Assembly: GCA_015227615.1 (NCBI GenBank)
Contig: JAALGZ010000025.1
Span: forward strand, 372,001 to 436,000
Direction: 5' to 3'
Length of the DNA stretch: 64,000 bases
Origin: Labyrinthula sp. Ha
Taxonomy: Eukaryota; Sar; Bigyra; Labyrinthulida; Labyrinthulaceae
Shown: positions 50,701 through 62,122 of the stretch, one piece after another
How the letters are laid out: each line of letters opens with the position of its first letter
How positions within the stretch are numbered: the stretch's first letter is position 1
Notes under the pieces: model-generated
The model's input: only the letters and a program-made list of their open reading frames with translations
The model's database searches: none
Told to the model about the DNA's origin: nothing
Position numbers and translations under genes: made by a program

Positions 50701-52055
50701 TGAGTACTTGCTCCAGAGTCAAGAATAAGAATTACTTTAGAACTATCTGTTTGCCTTCCCTGGAAAAGAATTTATTCAATTAGACTTTTTTTGCAATCTA
50801 TCTCAACTTATCACTCCTTTAGGCAATTTAAAGTTTTTTAGTATTTCAAAATTTCTGATGGCTTTCTATTTTCTTCTTGTCTTCAAGACATTGTTATTGT
50901 TTTCTTACATGCAGGTGCCAAGAGCTGTTTGAGTTCATATATAATGTATAACCTTTTACTGATATTTGTGTTAGCGGGATTGTTCTTTCTCCAACACATG
51001 CCACTTATGTTTATGGCTGTCTTTGGATATTCGGGTGTTTTATTCTCAGTATAACTAAAGGATTCTACTTAACTTAATGGCTGCTTTGCTATTGCTGTGC
51101 TTATTTGATTGAGTCCGCCTTTTGTGAACCCTTTTCTGGTTGATAACCAACATCCCTAATTCGGTTTCCACTTCTCGAACATGCTTTTCATTGCTTTTTC
51201 TTATTCTGTTCTTCAATTCTGGATTTATTCCAATTTCCTGAGAAATGTGCTACTACTTGAACCCAACCCGTAAACTTCCATCCCTATCATTCTGTTGCAC
51301 TCATCCCTTGTTCCAACGTCTCGATATCATATTCCATTCAGAGGACTTTTTACCAGTTCATGATCCTGAGCCAATTCTTCAACAGATCTATCTTCAGAGT
51401 ACTCAAAGTCTTCAATTAAGCCTCCAGGGTTAATAAGTGTTAAGTTGAGTTTAACTAATAAACTTTGTTCCCGGTAATAGTTTGAGAGCGAAGTGTTTGA
51501 TGTTTTTATTATCTCTTTGCTAATAGGTTGAAAAATCAGTTACAGAAAAAAGTACATTTTAGTTAGAAATATATATTTAATCCTTTTGTTAAGAGCTTAA
51601 CGAAAATACATTTTGTATAATAAAGTAAGTGTATTGTTGAACAAAGAATCATAACTCAAAGTAAACCAACAACGGTTTTTACAAACCAAACTCCATTCAT
51701 CATCAGAACTAACGAAACTTATTAAATAACCTTTTAAAGAAGTTATTTCTCTTTTTAGTAGGTTTAAGAACAACTTCTTTTTTTGCATCAAGAACTTCGA
51801 AATCCTCAACAATTCTATTTCTAAACTTTGGTATTATAATTTTAAGTAAGTTATTCAAATATTCTTTATGATTACTTTGAACAAAAGTGAAAGCTATAGA
51901 TTTTTCACTTGATATAAAAATATCAATAACATATTCTGTTCCAAAAATCATACGTGCAAAACCTTTATACATAAAACTTTGAGTAATTTCTTCTTGTGAT
52001 TTACACAAGTCTACAAGAATAACAAAAGTAGATAAAAGAAGAAACCTTCCAAAAA
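47734..52055. repeat. Segmental duplication, right copy (4.3 kb)
   Basis: Near-identical partner of 40867-45188 at an offset of 6867. It contains the spacer between ROCO C and D and the 3' end of D. The stretch 47427-47733 is also homologous to 40560-40866, but at only about 80 percent. The older tandem duplication is therefore longer than the recently homogenised block. Confidence 0.95.
50647..51067 (-). mobile_element. LTR-retrotransposon gag/protease remnant in spacer (copy 2)
   Basis: Duplicate of the remnant at 43780-44200 with the same LDSGAS motif. It was carried by the segmental duplication rather than inserted independently. Confidence 0.4.
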
Positions 52056-54364
52056 CAAGTTTAATATCACTCTTAAAAGAAGGTTTTATTTTTGATCTCT
52101 TTAGCTCAGGAAGTAATTCAGGAAGAACAAAAACATCATTTTCTTTTTCTACAGGTATCAAAACCAAACTTTTCAAAGCTAAACTTAAAATATATTTTCT
52201 TTCTTTTCGAGAATAATCTTTTAACAAAATATTAAATAATTCCTTATTTAATTTTCCAGAATCAACATAAGTTCTATATAAAGAAAATTTATTAATTGGA
52301 ATTCTAAACGCAAGTTCATGAAAAGTTGGATCACGAATAAAGCTTCCTAAAGCTTGAGCAAGATAAGAAGGTGCCAAAAATACAAAGTTTTCATTTGCTT
52401 CCAAATCTAAATAAGGAAAATAACAAATTAAACCAGCTCTTGAATATATTTCAAGCATCTGTTCAACTTCCCAATCTTCAAAACCACAAGAATAAGATTT
52501 ATGTTCAAATTCCTTCAAAGTCATAATATTTGTTTGTTCTCGACAATTATCAAGAAAAAGAATGCAAGCAGTTCCTATTCTAAAGTTAAGAAAATTTTCT
52601 TTATTTATTCCAGCTGCTCCAGAAACAATACTTTTTATTTTATCTTTTATATTTTTTTTCTCTTGAGAATCTAGCTTTGAGTTTTCGATAGGAAAAAATA
52701 TATTCATATCATTTTTCATTATATTTAACTCAGAAGAAAGATTTTCAACAAAGTCTTGAAGTTTATTTTGTATTTTTTCTAGATTTCTATCTTCAGCATT
52801 CTTTCTTTTATATCTTTTTAAATGTGTACCAATAAAAATAACTGGTGCTTTTTCTGTATTTCTTAAAATACTTTCACACCAAAATTTTGATCTAAATAAA
52901 TCATTTTCAGATATTTTAGTCATATTAAAAACTAGAAAATAAAGAGAATTTGAATTCATAAAAATATGATGAACAGAAGAAAATATTTCTTGTCCACCAA
53001 AATCATAAACACGAAAATAAACATCATCTGTAGCAAAAACGAAACTATTTGTTTTCATATTCTCAATAAACTTGTCATCAGAAACTGTCCTTGAAAGAAG
53101 TTCTTTTTCAAAATCAAGTTTATAGTTAGTTTCAACTTCTTGGGTAGGGTCAAAATTTAGATAAACAAAACTAGGAAGACTATTTCTAACTCTTTGAACG
53201 CTTAGTTCAGATTTAGATATTGGTTTCCAGTTATAACTGTTTGGGTTTATTGAAAATATATCAATATCATTCAAAAGTAAAGTTGAGTTATTATCAAATA
53301 AAAAACTCTTGTCAAATAAACTTCTTATGGTAGAAGTTTTTCCAACTCTTCCATCACCCATAAAAAAAACTTGACATTCATTTAAAATAGTTCGGTTATT
53401 GTATTTATCTTTTAGCTTTAATGAAACATAACTTTTCATTCTTTCTTCTAATTTTTTACTATTGAATTTATTTTTTCCAAGTTCAAATAACAAAAGTGAA
53501 GAATGATTATCTAGTAAATTTTGAACTTCATTCTTGTTTTCTTCAATATTTGTTTCAGCAACTCGCAAACTAAAACTCAAAAGAAAACAAAAATACACAT
53601 AAACTTCAACAAAACAGGCAAATTTTCCAAACACTGTTTTGTTAAATTGGTAATTTCTGGGTTTTGAAAGCTCAAATTATCTTCTTCAATACTAGAAATA
53701 AAGAAAAGAAGAGAGAATACAAAACACTTATCAAAGTGTTCATTCTTGAAACTTCTTTCATTACTTTAACAAGTTTTTCTTCTTTGATATTGTTCTTTTT
53801 AAGTCTAATATTTAAAAAACAATAAAAATTTTACGTTATTGACTTTATTTTTTGTCCTTTCAAAAACTTAGAAAGAGAACTATTTTTTGGAATATTGCAA
53901 TTCATAAAACTAAAACATAAGAATAACAAAAAATATACACTATTGACTGAATATTCAGTCTTTGTTTTATTTTTTCCATTCCAATAAAATTCAAGGTGTT
54001 TAAATGACAATATAAAAACCTAAGATAAAAACAAAACAATAAAATACTGAAGTTGTTCGACCTTTGGAAACTTTTCAAACCAAACAGAAAGTCTATTTCC
54101 AACAAAATCTAAAGGACAGCCGTAAAAGCTAAGGAATAAAATATGATATATGAATACATCAAATATTCAATCTTTTTGTGCACATTCATTACTTTAAAAA
54201 GCTCTTCTACTTCTTTTCTAAACCTTTCGCCTTCAATGACGTTAACATTCTCATCATAATACCTATGAATTAGAGACAATACAGTTTAACCATTGAATGA
54301 TGAACTCTCCGCTTTTATTTCTATTATAAAATTGTTGTTTGATTGATGGGGCCTTAAATGACAT
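51709..54364 (-). CDS. LRR-Roc-COR GTPase, ROCO gene D (8 exons, 7 mini-introns)
   Basis: Exons from 5' to 3': 54364-54291, 54262-54158, 54128-54048, 54019-53939, 53909-53835, 53804-53721, 53691-53599, 53569-51709. The introns are 28, 29, 28, 29, 30, 29 and 29 nt, all phase 2. The product has 817 residues. The cap and LRR region resembles A and B (MSFKAPSIKQQFYNR, LNTLNFIGMEKIK, NPEITNLTKQCLENLP). The 3' third is identical or nearly identical to gene C. Roc has GDGRVGKTS at 269-277, DFGGQE and GTHLKRY; the G4-like motif has His as in canonical ROCO THxD, but Lys where Asp is expected. The basic C-terminal tail (KPTKKRNNFFKRLF) is shared with C and could aid membrane binding. Gene D is thus a mosaic: an A/B-type sensor half joined to a C-type effector half. 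Confidence 0.92.
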
Positions 54365-57300
54365 TTTTTATGATTGATTTCCGTCTTCGCCAGTATAATG
54401 GAGGCTGTAGTAATGCAACACTGTGTCAGGAAATAGAATTTTAACTTTTGTATCGATGTGAGATTTGGATTATTGATTATTGGTAAAATAGTTAGATACA
54501 TGTGATTGGTTTAATAGAATAAAGTGATTGGATGAACACTATGACCATAAGAGTTATAGTGAGAATCCAACGAAAAAAAAAGAATAAAAAATAAAGATAA
54601 GATTAAGAATAAGAATTAAGAATTAAGAAGAAAAGACATACAATCAAGACTAGAAACGATCCAGAAGAAAAAGACTAACGTTCACGTGATACCTATCTGT
54701 TTGAGGCTGCAAGATACCAAATACATCCACTTTACAGTATTTTTATTGGTACTTAAATTTTTAATAAGAATGCATAATTGGCCTCTCATGACATCTGATA
54801 TCCCGTGTCTTACATATCATATTTTTCCTGGTCTACTTGATTCACCAGACAATGAATACCATGAAGTTTGGGTTTGGTGCTGTATTGAGTTTACCTCTAT
54901 TAACCTGCTTTTTTTCTTATATTATCTATTCATCGAAATCTCATTACAAAACTCTCCCCCTCTTCCACTATTTTTTAGCTAAGCATTTAGTTACATTTAT
55001 TTACATGAATTGAATTTTACGCCTCATATTTATCTATCATGTAATTATAGCACTTTGTGGGCTATGGCTTTTTCAATTCTTAATATTTTACCTATATTTC
55101 GGTCTAAAAATAAAAGAGAGAGAGGAAGATAAAACAGCTCTTGTTAGCATAATGCTACATGTTCGTGAATAGTAAAATTCCTTAACTGAGGTTAGGTGTT
55201 GCTTCAGAAAGGCAAAACTATGGTTGAAAGGATCTATTCGAGCTCTCTCCCGAAAACATTAGTCCAATGACTAGAAAAAAGCTCAAGTTTCATAAAACAA
55301 AATATAATAATTAGTGGTAGCGAAAGGTCTACAGAAATACCATGCAAAAATTATTGTATTGCGGCTCAAAATTTATTTGCCAGAACCTAAGACCAAAAAT
55401 TCGAAAGATGCTTTCATATTGTATGATCTCAAAAAAGATATTACGACTTATTATTAATTCAAGCTTTAGCTATGTAACTTCTAATAAGAAAAAAAACATA
55501 ACTTATTTGTCAAACAACATTTGCTTCACTAGAACTAATTTCTCATTATGGGTATTTTGTATAAAACATCCAAGACACTTCCAAGGTTAAACCAAATCAA
55601 TGAATATATCAAACTACAGTTTTATTTTTGCGTTTAAATTCTTATTCAACCTATACTTCATATTTCTTAATTTCGAAAAAAAAAGCTTAGTTAAAGTTGT
55701 TCATATGTCCCAGTGTACTCCGTTTGATTCTTATATTAAATTCATTTGACCTCAAGGACACAAATATTCGAAACAGTATTTATTTGAATATTAAGTATTC
55801 GAAAAGTTTAAGGCAAAATTTAATACCTCTTCTTCAGGTCCAACTAAGCTTTCGGTGAAAGATTTCGAATTAAAAAATTGTTTCTTGGTAAATTTTTAAT
55901 TTTACAAAAAATAAATTAAGGTTTTTAAAGGTTTTTAAATATGTCGCCACTTATACATGATAACATAGGATTTAAAATGATTAAACTTATGTAGAATACC
56001 AAATACAATCAAAATATGGGACATCCATTTTATATTGACCAGAAAACAATGAAGAAAAAGGTTGTATCACCTCTGTAAACTTTTCAAGCTAACTTTTATA
56101 CTCAACCTGAGCCTAGTATCAAATAATAGTTTTTTTCATTAAGGGTTGTTGAAAATTTTATCGATGATTTTTTTAAAAATGCAGTATATTGGCCATATAA
56201 TCAAGAATGCCTTTTCAACTCTTCTACAAAGCTCAAAATATATTTCTAACTGAGTCTAGCACTTAATCACATAAAAATTTATAAGGTTAAAATAATATAA
56301 AGCATAAGAAAACCACGATTAATGAGAACAACGTATATAGTATTTCTTAGTTTTTGTCACGAAATCTTCCTCAAATATAATACTACCACCCACAATGTGC
56401 TTCACATTGAAAAAAAAACTTTCAACTATGTATTTTATCAAGGTATTTGATAAGGATGAGTACTTTAAACCCTAAAAAAGGCTAATTTTAAGGGTCCTTT
56501 TCACTAAGTTTACAGAGCTCTAAAAAAACATTCATTGAAACGTAACATCACAAAGAACAACTCTATGAATACTCTGGTTCCTCTCATGCCCTAAGGATTC
56601 GCTATACCTGACTTATGAAGCCATTTATCAGGATATTTTTTCTCTATTAAACTCTAACTGAGCTTGACTTCACTCAAAAAAGTCAAATGTTGAAAATTTG
56701 CGCCTCTGAAAATACGAAATCAGTGAGTTTTGATATAATCCCCTAAGTTTTTGTACTAGGTAGCCACAAAAAAAACGAAAAAAACACGACCTTTAACCTT
56801 TAATTCTATGTTTTAGGATATTTTTAATTTTTTTAAAGAAAAGTCGATATTGGGCTAAAATGCTGTTTTTCTAAACTTAAATCCGTGTAATACCTCAAAA
56901 AATACTCGTCTAGAGCCCAAACAGACTTTACCAGTTGAAAGATCGGATGAATTTAGGTCTGGAAACAGTTTTGTTATAGAATTGAAGTATTATTTATAGA
57001 CTTTCTAACAAAGTATCCACTTACCGACATCTCAGAAATGTAGAAAAATGGGTACTTCTAAGTTTCAAATATTTACGAGTAGGTATAAAAATCAATAAAA
57101 TAATTTTACTAATGATAATAGATTCAAGTTGTGAATAATCAAGAGCTCCGTTGGGTTTTGCTTGAGCGAATTATTAGAATTTCTCAGATAACCAGAGCTA
57201 TGTAACTATACTTAACTTGGCCTAAAATAGTTTAGGTTTCAACTCTAATAGTGCAAAAACAGCGTGTCTGTTATGTAGAAGCCTATAAAACTAAGTTTAA

Positions 57301-60300
57301 TTGTGTCAAAGAGCTCTTGCTTATAAGTCAAAACATAGGGAAAACAACCGACAAGTTTTTTATTGGTTATTATGAAATAAACTTCTATCGTATCATCATA
57401 GATCCTAAATAAGACTAAAGTTTGTCAGTTATTACTCCTGATATGGTATACCTATATAAAATGAATGGATTAAGAACTGATATCCATTTTTTAAGAGCAT
57501 ATTTTTTATATTTCATGAAATATTTTGTATTATTTGTATGGTGCAGCAAAATTTATGACAGAAAGTAATATTTACTTTTAATGGTAACTCTTTTACTATT
57601 TGAGTTATCAAATATTTTTATTTTATAGATAATTACTATATTTATGATACTAAAGTTATAAAAAGATCAAATTAGAAGTTGCTTCGAGATACTAGAAGTT
57701 ATTGAGTAAAATCTATTCTTAAGCCATATTGAAAATTAGAATTTCCTAAATACATCCAAACTCTAACTCTTATAGAATTTAAAGTAGACCTAGTTTTGTA
57801 AGAATTCAAGCATACAATTATTAAGTTTTCCAATTAATAAAGGAGAAATTTGATGAATAGATTATATTGTTATTTGGTTGAGTGATAATCTATATCGGCG
57901 TGAAGCAAACGGTTGCTACCAGGTTTTAAGTAGAATGAAAGGCAATATATCATATTAGCTGCTTTTTATGAACAAATCTAACCATCTGAGCTATATATTG
58001 AAAGAAAAATAAATAATTTTTTATGTACTTTGAATTTTATTCTCCAAAACCTTATGAACATATTTTCATTTATTTTTCTATTACGATTATTCAACGTTAT
58101 GAAATACTTAAGGAGGGGTGATTAGAAAATTTTAATCTTAAGAAGATCTAAAACCCGAGAAAATTGCAACTTTTTTATTAAAATTCTACGGAAATATATT
58201 ATTAATGCTTTCCTTTTGGATAGCTTCTAGCGGTTTGCAAATTAGATATAATCATGATCGTTTAATCTCATCTGTAGATAAGAGATACTCAAATAAAATG
58301 CAAAATAAGTTATAGTATATAACGTAGCATTTCCTAGGCTGAAAATATTTAATATAGTAATATTCATAAAATCTTCAAACCCAATTATATTCGTTAAAAT
58401 TATTAATTCCGCAAAATAAAGTAGGTAATATGCTAGGTGTAATTGAGTATTGTCTCAGAGAAAGAAAATTTCAGAAAAGAAGAAAGGGAAAGCTAAATTT
58501 TTGTTTTTGCCCATTAGGTGCTAAATTGCAAATAAACAACCCGAGTTATACAAAGATAAAGGCAGAAATGATATATATATATACACATATATAAGAAACG
58601 GGTAAGATCTATACTTTCGGTTTTTTGCCATAGTTTATTGGCTAGTAAAATATTGACTATATAGATAAGGACCATATGTAATATCAATATTAAATTTCCG
58701 GGCTCATAAAGGAATAAGTGCCAGAATGACTCATATAATTTTTGAAGAAATAAATAAATTAAGTGTTTTAGGAAAAAACTGGATCCTTATAATGGCACCT
58801 CTAGTTTTCTCCAGAATGTATGATCATAGAAGTATCTTGTTCTCAAAATTCTTAACTATTTTATGTGCGACCATTGTGTGTATCAGCTTATACTGATAAC
58901 GCCCCTTTTTTTGAGAGAAACTAATTCTGATGTCAGATTCAATATATCAAACAGTTAAATTCATTGATGTAATAGAAAATTATGGCATGTTTAAGTTGCC
59001 TCTTAGAAGAAAATTTTTTGTGACACCAAAAAAATTTTTTCTAGCTTCCTTCTAAAACCTAAAAAGCTTAGTAAAGACAGATAACTTCTATAAAAGAAAG
59101 GCTAAGAATATTAGGGATCTGTAAACATATTTTCATAAGCAAAGGATAAAGATTAAGATGATAATCTTTTGTTAATACTTCTCATGGCTATGCCCTTATG
59201 CTACGTTTTAAACTAACCTCTGTATCATGTATATTCTCAGTGTTTGCCTCTGCGAGAAATGTTATTATTAAAATATTTATTAAATCTTAGGAGAAACAAA
59301 CCCCGACTTTAAAAAATCACTTGTTTATGAGCTAATTAAAACCTTGAATAGGTATAATTAAGCTAATAAAATATTATATTTATAATAAAAAATTAAAACC
59401 AAATAAAGGGTATTAAAAACAAAGATCCATCTATCAAAATCTTTAATGAAGAAGTCAAGTGTCTTCTGTTTATTTGATAAATATATAGTTTTCATTTTGC
59501 GCTATGTTACTATGTATCTGCCAAGATGTAGCCCTATACATACCTGCTTTCTAATACATAATTCTTGTTGCAAAGTGCAAATATGCACGTACAACACCTC
59601 ATACATTTTGAATTTGATCTTGTGATTTATTTTTTTTGAGATACCAAATAACAGGCATGTTATAAAGACTACGGGTATACCACTTCAAAAAATGAACATT
59701 GCATTATTTGGAAAATTGTTATTCTCGGTACATAATGACATTTGCAATGACAATGAAAAATATTGCAATACTTTAAGCAGAGGTTGGTGCTATAAAAATG
59801 ATATCAATTAATGAAATTTCATGTATTCTAGATTTATGCTCCTGTGCTATAATTATTACAACTACCCTTTTTGGCGAAAATAAGGGGCTTATTCAGTCCA
59901 TGTAGTTTAGAATGTGTTGTCTTTCCAAAATCTATGTGAACATTTACGTTTTTTCACTAGGTGTTAATACTAAAGTTGTTTTATTTAAAAATATAAATAA
60001 AAATTTTCTTGTGAATTTTCCCATCTCCGCATTTTCTGAGTTTTATTCAGATTATCTACTTATAGAGTGGATGAACTTAGAGATCATTGCGGTGGAGGTA
60101 TTTAAGGGGTTTAACATTATTAACAGTAGTTTGGTTTTACATAAAACAAATAAAATTAAATAACTATTAATTATGTTTGCAGTATTTTTATTTTGATCTC
60201 ATTGTTTGCTCAAAAAAAAGCTGGGTTTTGTTGTATACTTTGGTTTGTTATATCCTTTCCGGCATTACCTGTATGAGATTCCACTATGATGTTGGCTACA

Positions 60301-62040
60301 AGTTAAAAATAATGCTAGTATTTTTGCTGAAATTTGATTTAACTTCAATTTTGAAGCAAGATTAGTAGGACCAATAATATTAACTTTAACTCCGGTGTTA
60401 TTATTTTGGTTATTTATTAATTGCAGGAGCTCTCTGCCCTTAAGTACTAGCTACTTAAGTTGTTAGTATAGTGATGTATATCATATTATTTCCCCCAAGA
60501 TGTTAGCAAATTCCTATCCAAATTTTATTTAAAAAAGCCAGAGCAAATCTCTTCATTCTATCTGAAATTATTTCTAGGTCTTTTAATTTAAGATATTTTT
60601 CTCAACAAAACTGGTTTCACTTCTTTGTATTTTTTAGTATTTTTGCAGACATGTTTTATGGGTTTATTGTCAAATCTTATTATCTTTTATTATTCTGTAA
60701 ATCTATAGTGTAATTTTCTCATTAGTACCACGGTTTCTGTTGAATAAAACTGCTTTGATAAGAGCCTAGACTGAGATAGATATATCACCTGTTGGCAGTG
60801 ATATTTTTGAATTTGTTTGAAGAGAGATGACATACCATCGATATGGAGGCATTTTGATCCTTGCAACATTTCTTAGTCGCCTTTTTAGTTTAAAATAAAG
60901 TCTGTGGACAAAGATTTTTACAAGAGTTCATTTATTCTGTTAAAAGTTTGGAGAGAGTTTGCTCACAAACAGTAAAACTTCTCTTGACAGATATCTTTAT
61001 TTTTTATCTCTCTAAGTTTATGAAATGTAAATGGTTTGTGGTTCTAGAAAAACACAAATTGATCCAGGTATTTACTATGTTGCTTGTTATTACAATACTC
61101 GGCAATTTATTTGATTCATAATTCAATTTCTTCCTTACTTACTAAGTAACATATATGAGATGTAGGTACACCATTCTTACACTTCCGAATATTGTACTTT
61201 ATCTAGTTTGATTGGTTGCATCGTAATTGGAACATATAAGGAAATCATAATTTGACAATAATCAATAATATAAATATAGAAAAATCCTCAAGTATGATGC
61301 AAAGGCAACTTAAACAATATAATTATACGAGTTAATTAACAAGCAATTAATCCAATGAAATCAAACTAAAAGTATTACCTCATCTGAGATTCTTGAGATC
61401 TTTGCCAAATTTCTAAAATATAAATTAACATGGGTAATCCCTTCCAATACTTTAAATTGAATGAAAACGATCAATACTCTGATGCAAGAACTAAAATATT
61501 TATAAATTTAAACTTCAATATATCGAGAGTGATACTTGTTATCTGGATTTTGGGGTCAAATTCTCTTCGAAAATATCGAACCTCACTTTTCAGGTTAATA
61601 GCTCTAATTATGAGGTCCATGATGCCAAGCTTAGCCCGATGCTAAGAAATTCCAAGATGACTTAACTGATGATAAATTAAATTTCACTGAAATACTTGTT
61701 CGTACTTACACTTAAATTATTATTACCATTTTTTAACTTCATGAAATGTCGATGTATTTTAACTTTGAGAAATACTTGTCATAAGAATCACGAGAAACAC
61801 TGGAAATGAAGGAAAGTCATATGAATATATCAATATGAGTAGGTTGGTGAAATGTAAATCAAGTTTCCTCAGTACAGAAGATACATTTGAATTTTATTTT
61901 AGTAAAATAACAGTAGGTAACTTCACAACAAAGACCACAAAATCTCAAGAACCTCTACAGATAGAATTTGCAAAATTTGTCAGGAATTGGCACAGATAGA
62001 AACGACTGATGAACTTCCAAAAATATTAACTGCTGGTGGT
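54365..62040. other. Gene-poor intergenic DNA
   Basis: No gene supported. Open frames at 54686-54982, 55342-55590, 59912-60163, 60177-60365 and 61430-61645 lack motifs and look like chance frames in AT-rich DNA. Simple repeats include the A-rich AAGAATTAAG tract at about 54572-54645 and an (AT)n/(AC) run at 58571-58593. Confidence 0.4.
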
Positions 62041-62049
62041 GTTCTCTTT

Positions 62050-62122
62050 ACAAATTTATTGGTTTTTATACGTTTTTAATTTTGACTGTGCTCTTACTGA
62101 TTTTTTTGGAAATGATTTATGA
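62050..62122 (+). pseudogene. Short relic of a ROCO intron 2/exon 3
   Basis: Resembles the intron 2/exon 3 junction of ROCO A. In gene A, TTTTTTAG is followed by TTTTGACTGC; here TTTTTAA (acceptor AG changed to AA at 62078-62079) is followed by TTTTGACTGTGCTC. The exon frame reads FDCALTDFFGND and then L-stop at 62122, against FDCCPFNFIGDGL in A. Similarity ends there. It marks another dead family member about 8 kb beyond gene D, in the opposite orientation to D. Confidence 0.5.
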
